This document shows positions 1 through 6,389 of a stretch of DNA of 8,997 bases, piece after piece. Under the pieces are notes generated by a model, which was not told the DNA's origin, made no database searches, and saw only the letters and a list, made by a program, of their open reading frames with translations. Positions within the stretch are counted from its first letter, which is position 1. Every line of letters starts with the position of its first letter. Source of the stretch: a bacterium (GTDB lineage: Bacteria; Planctomycetota; J058; JAJDCP01). The position numbers and the translations under genes were made by a program. The stretch spans positions 1 through 8,997 of the forward strand of contig JAUIEM010000403.1 in NCBI GenBank assembly GCA_030428695.1. Direction: 5' to 3'.

Positions 1-105
1 GCTGCGTCGCTCGTCGCCCGAATACAGCCCGTATGCGAGCTCCTCGCTCCTTGCCATCGACGACGATGCCTCACCGAAAACGAGCATCTGTTTCCTTCCA
101 GTCCC
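1..105. repeat. Noncoding, hairpin-prone sequence downstream of isocitrate lyase
   Basis: No gene is supported here. Two small stem-loops are visible: CGAATAC (19-25) against GTATGCG (31-37), 6 of 7 positions pairing around a 5-nt loop, and CATCG (55-59) against CGATG (64-68) with a 4-nt loop. Neither is followed by a T-run in the direction of isocitrate lyase transcription, so neither is a convincing intrinsic terminator. The style, with short stem-loops just after a stop codon, is that of interspersed intergenic repeats in GC-rich genomes. The left end lies outside the window, and no second copy is present to confirm it. Confidence 0.3.
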
Positions 106-2361
106 TCAGCCGTCTTCCTTGCGGATCAGGCGGCCGAGGGCCTCGCGGTCGGACGCGAGGAGCTGGGCGGTGCGGACGGTGTCGACCTCGGCGACGATGA
201 TGTCCCCGACCTCCTGGCTGACCTGGGCGAAGATGCCGTGCTTCTTCATCTTCTGGGTCTGGTAGCGGTTGTCCTCGGTCGGGCTGACGTAGTGCACCGA
301 CTCCGCCCGGTAGCGGTGCACGAGGAACAGGTGGATCAGCGTCATCAGCCGCTTCTTGCGCAGCCCCGGCGCGAAGGTGTTCTGGTCGCGCACCGACAGG
401 ATCCGCCGGCCGAGGCGGTCGCTGATCGGGGTGAAGATCACGTTCGCCTGCGTCTCCTGCTCGCGCATGATCGTCAGCTCGAGCAGCTCGGAGCCGGCTC
501 GGTGCGGGCGCAGGCCGACGCGCAGGCCCTGGGCGAGGTCGTTGTGCTCGCACCACAGGCTCAGCCAGCCCTCGAGCAGCCGCTTGGGGATCTCGGTGAC
601 GACCAGGTGCTGGTGCTGGGTCGAGCCCTTGCCCATCGCCTTGGTCGTCGCGGTGCGGCCCGAGGAGGCGACCAGGGCGCCGTCGAGGCGCGGGCCGCCG
701 ACCAGGGTCTGCGGCGTCTTGTAGGGCGACTCGACCAGGCGGAACTTCCGCTGCAGGCGGGCGAGGGCGAGCATGCCGTCCTGCTGCAGGGCGGTCGCGA
801 AGTCCTCGCCGGCGGAGCCGTCGATCTGGTGGCCGCCGTAGGTGATGAAGTTGAACACGAAGCCGAGCTTCCCGAGCTGCTCCGGGAACTGCCGCATCTC
901 CTCGTCGCTCATGCCGGTCGTGTCCCAGTTGAAGCTCGGTGACAGGTTGTAGGCGAGCATCTTGTCGGGGAACGCGGCGTGGATCGCCGAGGCGAAGCGG
1001 GCCGCGTACTCGAGGTTCGCGGTCTTGGTCTCCATCCAGATCAGGTCGCAGAAGGGGGCGGCCGCCAACGAGCGCGCGATCGCGTAGTCGATGCCGCCCT
1101 TGATCTGGTAGAAGCCCTCCGGAGTCTTCGCCAGCTCGGCGTCCCAGACCAGCTGGATACCGAGCGAGCGGGCCTTGCGCCGCGCCGTGTAGAGGGAGGA
1201 ACGGGCGGCGAAGGCGCGCCACTCCTCGACGCTGAGGTCGAAGCTCTCGCCCTCGTCGCGGCGGAACTCCATCACGTCCGCGACCGCCTCGCCGAAGGTC
1301 TTCAGCCCGGCCTCCGCGGCCCACAGCTCGACCATGCGGCCCTGGACCTGGTCGACGGCGGCGTCGACGCGCAGCGGTCCGGTGCGGACCTTCGCGACGG
1401 CCTGCTCGATCGCGGCGACCAGCCCCGCGCGCTCGAGCCAGCGGTCGCCGAGGGCCTCCTCCTCCGTGGACAGGGCGTAGAGCCGGAAGCCGTTGACCTC
1501 CTCGAGGCCCGCGCGGTGGAAGCCGCGGAGCAGGGCGAGCAGGGCGAGCTTGTAGGAGGGGATCGCGGTGTTGGTCGCGCCGAGCACGAAGGCCTGGTCG
1601 CGCTCGTCCCCGCGGCCGTCGAGCAGGGTCGCGGCTTCGGCGTCGGTGCGGGCGACGAGGATTCCGCCGACGCCCATCACGTCGAGCTGGAAGCGTGCGG
1701 CGTTCAGGCGCTTGAGCTGCTCGTCGGTCGGCACCAGCACCTTGCCGCCCTGGTGGCCGCACTTCTTGGTGCCGGGCCGCTGGTCCTCGATGTGGTAGCC
1801 GGGCACGCCGGCCTCGACGAAGCGCCGGATCAGGTTGCGCACGTGGCCGTCGCCGCCGTGGCCGGTGTCGGCGTCGGCGATGATGAAGGGGCGGAAGTCG
1901 ACCGGCTGGTGGGCGGCCTTCTCGGCGCGGTTCATACGGGAGCGGAGGAAGGCCTGGTTCTTGTCTGCGGTCAACAGCGCGCGGACGAGCACCGCCGCCT
2001 CATCGGGGACCTGGCTGAGCGGATAGGCGGCGAGGTCCGGGCCGGGATCCTCGTGGACCGAGCCCTTGGCGGAGGTCGCCCAGCCGCCGAGGTAGATGCC
2101 CTCGATGCCGGCGCGCTTCATCGCGACCGCCTGGCCGGGAGAGTAGGGGCCGAAGGTGGTGATCGCGCGGCGCTGGCGGAACAGCTCGCGCAGCCGCGCG
2201 TGGAAGGCGGCGGCGGCTTCCCGGGCGACGCGGTAGGCCGGGCGGATGCTCCCGCGCTGCTCGGCGACTTGACGCGGCGCGTAAAGGCGCAGGATGCCCT
2301 CGAAACGGGGCGACTGCATCCAGGCGGTGGTGGTCTCGATCTCTTCGGCGAACGGATCCAT
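106..2361 (-). CDS. aceA: Isocitrate lyase, long ICL2-like form
   Basis: Isocitrate lyase cleaves isocitrate to glyoxylate and succinate, the first step of the cytoplasmic glyoxylate shunt used on acetate or fatty acids. The 751-residue protein carries the catalytic signature KKCGH at 199-203 (nucleophile C201), the metal-site stretch ADADTGHGG at 162-170, HIEDQ at 190-194 and YLGGW at 90-94. It is far longer than the roughly 430-residue E. coli enzyme and close to the roughly 770-residue mycobacterial ICL2. The tail, roughly residue 600 onward, includes a block around [24 protein letters not shown] that resembles the extra C-terminal domain of ICL2, which in mycobacteria mediates acetyl-CoA activation. 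The start is ATG at 2361 because AGAGGAG (2368-2374) lies 6 nt upstream. An open frame continues 99 codons further but lacks ICL character. Malate synthase is not in the window. Family assignment is firm; regulation by acyl-CoA is inference. Confidence 0.95.
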   Translation of the reverse strand: MDPFAEEIETTTAWMQSPRFEGILRLYAPRQVAEQRGSIRPAYRVAREAAAAFHARLRELFRQRRAITTFGPYSPGQAVAMKRAGIEGIYLGGWATSAKGSVHEDPGPDLAAYPLSQVPDEAAVLVRALLTADKNQAFLRSRMNRAEKAAHQPVDFRPFIIADADTGHGGDGHVRNLIRRFVEAGVPGYHIEDQRPGTKKCGHQGGKVLVPTDEQLKRLNAARFQLDVMGVGGILVARTDAEAATLLDGRGDERDQAFVLGATNTAIPSYKLALLALLRGFHRAGLEEVNGFRLYALSTEEEALGDRWLERAGLVAAIEQAVAKVRTGPLRVDAAVDQVQGRMVELWAAEAGLKTFGEAVADVMEFRRDEGESFDLSVEEWRAFAARSSLYTARRKARSLGIQLVWDAELAKTPEGFYQIKGGIDYAIARSLAAAPFCDLIWMETKTANLEYAARFASAIHAAFPDKMLAYNLSPSFNWDTTGMSDEEMRQFPEQLGKLGFVFNFITYGGHQIDGSAGEDFATALQQDGMLALARLQRKFRLVESPYKTPQTLVGGPRLDGALVASSGRTATTKAMGKGSTQHQHLVVTEIPKRLLEGWLSLWCEHNDLAQGLRVGLRPHRAGSELLELTIMREQETQANVIFTPISDRLGRRILSVRDQNTFAPGLRKKRLMTLIHLFLVHRYRAESVHYVSPTEDNRYQTQKMKKHGIFAQVSQEVGDIIVAEVDTVRTAQLLASDREALGRLIRKEDG

Positions 2362-2367
2362 GCCTCT

Positions 2368-2374
2368 CTCCTCT
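2368..2374 (-). promoter_or_regulatory. Ribosome binding site of isocitrate lyase
   Basis: On the minus strand the sequence AGAGGAG precedes ATG with a 6-nt spacer. A second copy, AAGGAG, lies slightly further upstream (2373-2378). This decides the start at 2361 over the upstream in-frame extension. Confidence 0.7.
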
Positions 2375-2459
2375 CCTTCGATCGTCTGCGAAGGATCCTC
2401 GTTGACAGTGGGTTGCGAAGCAAGCCCCGTGCCGGTGCCGGGAGCCGGTGCGCAGGTGT

Positions 2460-2472
2460 GACACGGCGTGTC
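2460..2472. promoter_or_regulatory. Perfect 13-bp palindrome, candidate operator
   Basis: GACACGGCGTGTC is a perfect odd-centred palindrome (6+1+6) about 100 bp upstream of the isocitrate lyase start and about 170 bp upstream of the thioredoxin-like gene. Its size and place in a divergent intergenic region fit a dimeric repressor or activator site. No regulator gene lies in the window, so the binding factor is unknown. Confidence 0.4.
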
Positions 2473-2527
2473 GGATGTTCCCGTCGGGCTACGCCGCGCC
2501 GCGTCATGGGGCGGTCTGGGAACATCC
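2473..2527. repeat. Perfect 10-bp inverted repeat in the divergent region
   Basis: GGATGTTCCC (2473-2482) and GGGAACATCC (2518-2527) are exact reverse complements with centres 45 bp apart. The left arm directly abuts the 13-bp palindrome at 2460-2472. The arms could be two operator copies in opposite orientation that allow looping, or a long-looped RNA hairpin. Which of these applies cannot be told from sequence. Confidence 0.45.
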
Positions 2528-2587
2528 TCGTGGTGCGTTGCGTTATGGTTCCGGAGGGCCGAAAAAAAATCGAAATGGAGGCCCGGA

Positions 2588-2607
2588 CGCGCCCTATACT
2601 GGGCGCG
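2588..2607 (+). promoter_or_regulatory. Candidate -10 hexamer inside a perfect palindrome
   Basis: TATACT (2595-2600), one base from the sigma-70 consensus TATAAT, is flanked exactly by CGCGCCC (2588-2594) and GGGCGCG (2601-2607), which are perfect reverse complements. A 17-bp spacer places the -35 at about 2572-2577 (GAAATG), a poor match, so the promoter may need an activator or another sigma factor. A start near 2607 would give a leader of about 35 nt before the GTG at 2642. An A-run at 2562-2568 lies just upstream. Confidence 0.45.
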
Positions 2608-2610
2608 CGT

Positions 2611-2627
2611 TCCCGTCGCCGACGGGA
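2611..2627 (+). promoter_or_regulatory. Leader hairpin next to the ribosome binding site
   Basis: TCCCGTC (2611-2617) and GACGGGA (2621-2627) form a perfect 7-bp stem with a GCC loop, ending 14 nt before the GTG start. The 3' arm takes up the first bases of the purine-rich ribosome binding tract but leaves further GGAG copies free. It could protect the 5' end or tune translation. No known riboswitch class is recognised. Confidence 0.4.
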
Positions 2628-2637
2628 GGAGGAGGAG
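2624..2637 (+). promoter_or_regulatory. Repeated GGAG ribosome binding tract
   Basis: An overlapping run of GGA units ending in GGAG lies 4 to 8 nt before GTG (2642-2644). This strong Shine-Dalgarno tract selects the GTG over other in-frame codons and sits directly before the predicted membrane anchor. It is evidence that the gene is actively translated and not a decayed remnant. Confidence 0.7.
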
Positions 2638-2641
2638 AACC

Positions 2642-3100
2642 GTGTCCATCGGAATCAAAGTGCTGCTCGGCGTCCTCGCGCTGCTGGTGGTCGGAGGTGC
2701 CGTGTACTTCGGCAGCCTTTCCTACTACCACGTCGAAGATGCGGACCTCGAGCTCTTCACCACCGACCTGGCGGCGGCCCGGGAAGCGGCCGCGAGCGCC
2801 GGCCTGCCGCTGCTGGTCAAGATCGGCGCCCCCTACTGACTGCCCTGTCACAAGCTGGACGCCGTGACGCTGTCCGATCCGACTGTCGAAGGCTACCTTC
2901 GCGACCGCTTTGTCTGTGTCCGTCTGCTCAACGATGCCGAGGGTGTGGACGCCCTGGCGGTCGAGGGCTTCCCCACCACGATCGTGCTCGCCGCCGACGG
3001 CAGTGAGCTGCACCGCTTCACCGGCTTCCTCGAGCCGGAGCCCTTCCTCGCCGAGCTGCAGGGGAACATCCCCGCGCCCGCCGTCCCCGAAGGCGGCTGA
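2642..3100 (+). CDS. Candidate selenoprotein: membrane-anchored thioredoxin-fold UxxC protein
   Basis: Read through the in-frame TGA at 2837-2839, this is a 152-residue protein. Residues 5-24 form a hydrophobic anchor ([20 protein letters not shown]), predicting a thioredoxin-like domain outside the cytoplasmic membrane. The domain runs [16 protein letters not shown] (56-71), with Sec66 in place of the first cysteine and C69 as the resolving cysteine. Then come the LSDPTV helix, the cis-proline strand [10 protein letters not shown], and [14 protein letters not shown]. This order matches thioredoxin-like and DsbD-gamma-type domains, where WCxxCK is usual; here Tyr replaces Trp. The TGA falls exactly on the redox cysteine, homology continues in frame on both sides, and a SECIS-like hairpin follows, so selenocysteine is the best reading. 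The gene also ends in TGA. A likely role is thiol-disulfide exchange or peroxide reduction in the envelope. Alternatives are a Cys-to-stop mutation or a sequencing error. Selenocysteine machinery genes are not in the window. Confidence 0.8.
2837..2880 (+). promoter_or_regulatory. UGA(Sec) codon and candidate bacterial SECIS hairpin
   Basis: Bacterial SECIS elements lie in the coding sequence just after UGA, with a short stem and a G near the start of the apical loop. The best fold here pairs UGGAC (2856-2860) with GUCCG (2872-2876) and GC (2861-2862) with GC (2869-2870). U2871 is bulged and the 6-nt loop is CGUGAC (2863-2868). The loop starts 23 nt after UGA, within the usual range, and has G at position two. 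A competing fold pairs GUCAC (2847-2851) with GUGAC (2864-2868) and has a UGGAC loop. The folds exclude each other, and the first has more GC pairs. Assignment is by eye, without energy calculation. Confidence 0.55.
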
Positions 3101-3131
3101 GCGGGTCCGCGCGCCGCATCCGACGGCTTGT

Positions 3132-3322
3132 CCCGTCTGATTCACCGGGATTCCTGCTGCGGACCCGGATGCCGCAGATCTCGGGCACTTCGAGCCTTCT
3201 GCGCTGCTCACCTTGGACGGTGTGCCAGCCATGAGAACGGGCTCCGCTGCTCGAAGACTCGAAGCGCCCGATCTCAAGCGGCCTCCGGGCCCTCGCGACG
3301 AAATCCCGGTGAATCAGCCGGG
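3132..3322. repeat. Long imperfect fold-back (palindromic) repeat
   Basis: This noncoding stretch (3101-3381) has no supported gene. Its ends are inverted repeats: 3132-3152 and 3302-3322 match at 20 of 21 positions, with a perfect 16-bp core CTGATTCACCGGGATT / AATCCCGGTGAATCAG. Pairing continues inward. The block at 3162-3175 resembles the reverse complement of the right arm near 3277-3290 (12 of 14), and 3181-3199 resembles that near 3252-3270 (17 of 19). Only a central segment around 3210-3240 is poorly paired. The whole could fold into a long imperfect hairpin, typical of a non-autonomous MITE-like element or a large intergenic palindromic repeat. No target-site duplication is evident. 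It begins about 30 bp after the selenoprotein stop and might also end its transcript. Confidence 0.65.
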
Positions 3323-3381
3323 CTTGTATTCCGGCGGAGCAGCGGGTACACCGGAGCCTCCTGATCAGCGGGAGATCCGAC

Positions 3382-5061
3382 GTGCAGCCGCTGCGTGCCG
3401 CCATCTTCGACCTCGATGACACCCTCTACGACTGCCACGGCAGCCTCGTCCGCCGGGGGCACGAGCTCGCCGCCGCGGCGATGGCCGAGGCGGGCGTGCC
3501 GGCCCCGGTCGAGGCCATCCTCGCCCTGCGCCTCGAGCTCGCCGCGGCCGCTCCCGCCGCGGTCGACGCCGGGGTGCGGGCCGCGCTCGGCGGCCCCGAG
3601 GCGGCGGTCGAGGCCGGGCGCAGGGCCTACCACCGGCCGGACCGCATCGCCTCGATCCGGCCCTTCCCCTGCGCCCGCGCGGTGATCGAGCGCTGCGCCG
3701 AGGCGGGGGTCGAGCCGGTGCTGATGACCCGGGGGGTCGAGGAGATCCAGCGCGCCAAGCTCGACGCCCTCGGCCTCGGCGACCTGTTCGCCACCCAGCT
3801 CTTCGTGCCGGTCACGCAACGCAAGCGCGCGATGCTCGAGGGCTGGCTCGCCGACAGCGGCCTCGCCCCCGCGCAGGTCGCTGTGATCGGCGACCGGGTC
3901 GACGGCGAGATCGCCGCCGGCCACGCTCTCGGCATGCGCACCGTGTGGCTGCAGCGCGGGGAGTTCGCCCAGGTCGTCCCCGGGACGGACGCGCCGCGTC
4001 CCGACCACCACCTGCGGAGCCTGGCCGAGGTGCCCGAGGCGCTCGGCCTGGCGGGGGTGCGGGTCGAGGCGCCGTGCCGCGTCGACCTCGGCGGAGGAAC
4101 CCTCGACATCTGGCCGATCGCCCAGCTGATCGGCGGGGGCCGCACGGTCAACGCCGCCCTGAGCCTGCGCCAGAGCGTCGAGATCCGGCCCTGCGTCGAG
4201 GGGCCGGTGCTGCGGGTGGTGTCGAAGGAGCGCGGGGCGCGGCTGAGCCTGGCGACCTGGGATGAGGAGCCGGACGGCGAGCTCGCCCTGTTCGCCCGCG
4301 CCGTGCGCGAGCTGCCGCCGCCCTTCCCGTGCGTCGTCGAGACCTTCGGGGCGGTGCCGAAGGGCTCCGGGCTGGGGGGCTCGAGCGCGCTGCTGGTCGC
4401 GCTCCTGCGCGGGCTGTGCTTCCTGCGCGGCGAGGCGATGCCGCGGCGCAAGCTGGTCGAGCTGGCCGCGAACCTCGAAGCGCGGGCGATCGGGGTGCCG
4501 ACCGGCATCCAGGACTATCTCGCGGCCCTCGGCGGCGGCTTCCGCTCGGTGCGCTTCGACGCCTTCGGCTGGGTCGACGAGGCCTGCCATCCGCCGGCCG
4601 CGGTGCGTACCGCGCTGGCCCGCGGGCTGGTGCTGTTCTACGCCGGGGAGCCGCACTTCTCGGCGGTGCCGAACTGGCTGATGATGCGCGCCGCGATCGA
4701 CGAGGCCGCGCGCTGTCTGCCGCTCTTCCGCACCGTGGCCGAGGCCGCCGACCAGGCCTGGCAGGCGCTGCGCGACGGCGACCTGGCAGCGCTGGCGGCG
4801 GCCTTCGACCTCGACTGGCAGGGGCGCAAGGCCCTCGCCGAGGGCGTGAGCACGCCGAAGCTCGAGCGCCTGATCGCGGCGGCCAGGGAAGCCGGCGCCG
4901 CGGGGGTCAAGGTGTGCGGCTCGGGCGGCGGCGGGACCTTCCTCGCCCTGTGCCCGCCCGCGGCGCGCCAGGCGGTCATCGACGCGGTCAGCGCGGCCGG
5001 CGGGGAGCACCTGCCGGTCACGTTCGGGGTCGCCGGCGCCGACCTGACCCGGATTCCCTGA
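3382..5061 (+). CDS. HAD phosphatase–GHMP sugar kinase fusion protein
   Basis: This 559-residue protein joins two enzymes. Residues 1 to about 222 form a HAD-superfamily hydrolase: motif I DLDDT (10-14, nucleophile D10, acid D12), motif II T116 in LMTRG, motif III probably K148, and motif IV GD followed by D174 (170-174). Residues about 226-559 form a GHMP kinase: APCRVDLGGGT (230-240), the phosphate-binding loop PKGSGLGGSSA (326-336), the GIQDYLAALGGG segment with likely catalytic D378, and KVCGSGGGG (510-518). The kinase half most resembles D-glycero-D-manno-heptose 7-phosphate kinase (HddA) and related sugar kinases, so it likely phosphorylates a sugar or sugar phosphate in the cytoplasm. 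The HAD half has the DLDDTLYD form, not the GmhB-type DxDGT form, so its partner reaction is uncertain. GTG start at 3382 follows GGGAG by 7 nt. It is first in a tight operon with the next two genes. Confidence 0.88.
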   Translation: MQPLRAAIFDLDDTLYDCHGSLVRRGHELAAAAMAEAGVPAPVEAILALRLELAAAAPAAVDAGVRAALGGPEAAVEAGRRAYHRPDRIASIRPFPCARAVIERCAEAGVEPVLMTRGVEEIQRAKLDALGLGDLFATQLFVPVTQRKRAMLEGWLADSGLAPAQVAVIGDRVDGEIAAGHALGMRTVWLQRGEFAQVVPGTDAPRPDHHLRSLAEVPEALGLAGVRVEAPCRVDLGGGTLDIWPIAQLIGGGRTVNAALSLRQSVEIRPCVEGPVLRVVSKERGARLSLATWDEEPDGELALFARAVRELPPPFPCVVETFGAVPKGSGLGGSSALLVALLRGLCFLRGEAMPRRKLVELAANLEARAIGVPTGIQDYLAALGGGFRSVRFDAFGWVDEACHPPAAVRTALARGLVLFYAGEPHFSAVPNWLMMRAAIDEAARCLPLFRTVAEAADQAWQALRDGDLAALAAAFDLDWQGRKALAEGVSTPKLERLIAAAREAGAAGVKVCGSGGGGTFLALCPPAARQAVIDAVSAAGGEHLPVTFGVAGADLTRIP

Positions 5062-5066
5062 AGGAG
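5061..5066 (+). promoter_or_regulatory. Ribosome binding site of the aminopeptidase gene
   Basis: AAGGAG begins on the last base of the preceding stop codon and lies 6 nt before ATG (5073). This fixes the start and suggests translational coupling with the fusion gene. Confidence 0.7.
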
Positions 5067-5072
5067 AGTGTG

Positions 5073-6389
5073 ATGCTGCGTTCCGTCTGCCTGAGCCTGC
5101 TGCTCGCGTTCACCGCCCTCGGCGACCCGTGGGACTTCGCCGCGCCCGCCGAGATCACCCCGCAGACCTACCGGGAGCGGCGGGCGGAGCTGATCCGCTC
5201 GTATCCTCCCCACACGCTTTTCGTGATGGCGGGCGCCGCCTCCCTCGGCGAGCTCTATCCCTTCCGGCAGTCCAGCGACTACTACTACCTGACGGGCGTG
5301 AGCGAGGCCGGCGGGGTGCTCGTCCTCTACCACGGCGTCGAAGGGCCCGAAGAGTGGCTGTTCCTGCCCGCCCGCGACCGCAACCGCGAGGTCTGGGAAG
5401 GTCCGCGCCTCGCCCCCGGCGAACAGAGCGCAGCGCTGCTCGGTTTCGCTGCGGTGCTGAGCCGGGAAGAGCTGACCGCGCGGGTCGAGGGGCTGCTCGA
5501 GACCGCGACGGCGGTCGTCAGCTGCCAGCGCACCGAGGGCTGGGGACGCGCCGATCCGCGGGAGAACTTCGCGCGCTACACCTCCCTGGCCGACGCGATC
5601 GACGCGAGCGGCCTCGAGCTCGGCAACGCGGCCGGGAAGCTCGGGGCGATGCGGCTGGTCAAGTCGCCCGGCGAGATCGCGCGGTTGCGGCAGGCGATCG
5701 GCGTGACCGGTGAGGGCCTGGTCGACGGCATGCGCGCCGTGCGGGCCGGCATGCCGGAGTTCCAGCTCGAGGCGGTGATCGAGTTCGCCTTCTTCCGCGG
5801 CGGCGCGGAGCGGGTCGGCTTCCCGTCGATCGTCGGCGCCGGCGAGAACTCCTGCGTCCTGCACTACAACCTCAACCGGGCGGGGTCGAAGGACGGCGAC
5901 CTGGTCGTGTGCGATGTCGGCGCCGAGTTCGGCATGTACACCGCCGACGTCACCCGCACCTTCCCGGTCAACGGGCGCTTCACCCCCCGCCAGCGGGAGC
6001 TCTACGAGATCGTGCTCGCCGCCCAGCAGGCGGGGATCGACGCCTGCAAGCCGGGGGCGACGGTCAACCAGATCCACCGGGCGGCCTCGGCGGTGATCCG
6101 CGAGGCGGGCTACGGGCGCTACTTCATGCACGGCACCTCGCACTGGCTCGGGCTCGACGTCCACGACGTCGGCGACTACGACACGCCGCTCGCGCCGGGC
6201 ATGGTGTTGACCGTCGAGCCGGGGATCTACATCGCCGGCGAAGAGCTCGGCATCCGCATCGAGGACGACGTGCTGATCACCGAGGACGGGCACGAGGTGC
6301 TGTCCGGGCACATCCCGCGCAGCGTCGAGGCCATCGAGTCCCTGATGCGGGGCGAGGACGCCCCGGGCGACACGCCGGACTGGTTTTGA
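5073..6389 (+). CDS. Exported Xaa-Pro aminopeptidase (M24B, PepP-like)
   Basis: M24B aminopeptidases remove an N-terminal residue that precedes proline, using two metal ions. All five ligands are visible in the 438-residue product: D281 (VVCDVGAEF), D292 (TADVTRTF), H357 (HGTSHWLGLDVHD), E382 (TVEPGIY) and E397 (IRIEDDVLIT). H264 (LHYN) and H353 are the usual additional active-site histidines. Residues about 30-150 fit the AMP_N domain (FRQSSDYYYLTG), and about 200-410 the pita-bread catalytic fold. The N-terminus MLRSVCLSLLLAFTALG looks like a short signal peptide, probably cleaved after ALG at 15-17. E. coli PepP is cytoplasmic, so this enzyme probably acts in the periplasm or outside. It lies 11 bp after the fusion gene and overlaps the next gene by 4 nt. 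C6 does not sit in a convincing lipobox. Confidence 0.92.
   Translation: MLRSVCLSLLLAFTALGDPWDFAAPAEITPQTYRERRAELIRSYPPHTLFVMAGAASLGELYPFRQSSDYYYLTGVSEAGGVLVLYHGVEGPEEWLFLPARDRNREVWEGPRLAPGEQSAALLGFAAVLSREELTARVEGLLETATAVVSCQRTEGWGRADPRENFARYTSLADAIDASGLELGNAAGKLGAMRLVKSPGEIARLRQAIGVTGEGLVDGMRAVRAGMPEFQLEAVIEFAFFRGGAERVGFPSIVGAGENSCVLHYNLNRAGSKDGDLVVCDVGAEFGMYTADVTRTFPVNGRFTPRQRELYEIVLAAQQAGIDACKPGATVNQIHRAASAVIREAGYGRYFMHGTSHWLGLDVHDVGDYDTPLAPGMVLTVEPGIYIAGEELGIRIEDDVLITEDGHEVLSGHIPRSVEAIESLMRGEDAPGDTPDWF

Noticed and set aside
2362..2658. N-terminal extension of isocitrate lyase to an upstream ATG (850 residues)
   Set aside because: The extra 99 residues have no isocitrate lyase character and would overlap the start of the divergent gene and its promoter. 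A good ribosome binding site stands before the ATG at 2361.
2837..2839. TGA reassigned to Trp or Gly in this organism
   Set aside because: Isocitrate lyase, the fusion enzyme, the aminopeptidase and the thioredoxin-like gene all end in TGA at sensible family lengths, so TGA works as a stop.
979..3006. Long plus-strand open frame opposite isocitrate lyase
   Set aside because: It is an antisense shadow of a firmly identified gene, with low-complexity Gly/Ala/Arg/Leu content and no recognisable domain.
2864..3100. Separate small gene starting at GTG 2864 after the in-frame TGA
   Set aside because: There is no Shine-Dalgarno before it. It would lack the redox motif and begin in the middle of the thioredoxin fold, and the upstream segment is in the same frame and completes the domain.
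3122..3137. Terminator hairpin after the selenoprotein gene (GACGG / CCGTC)
   Set aside because: The stem has only 5 bp and no T-run, and it overlaps the larger fold-back repeat that explains the region better.
3274..5010. Long minus-strand open frame opposite the HAD-GHMP fusion
   Set aside because: It is a high-GC mirror frame of a gene with complete catalytic motifs; its translation is a low-complexity Arg/Ala/Gly-rich sequence.
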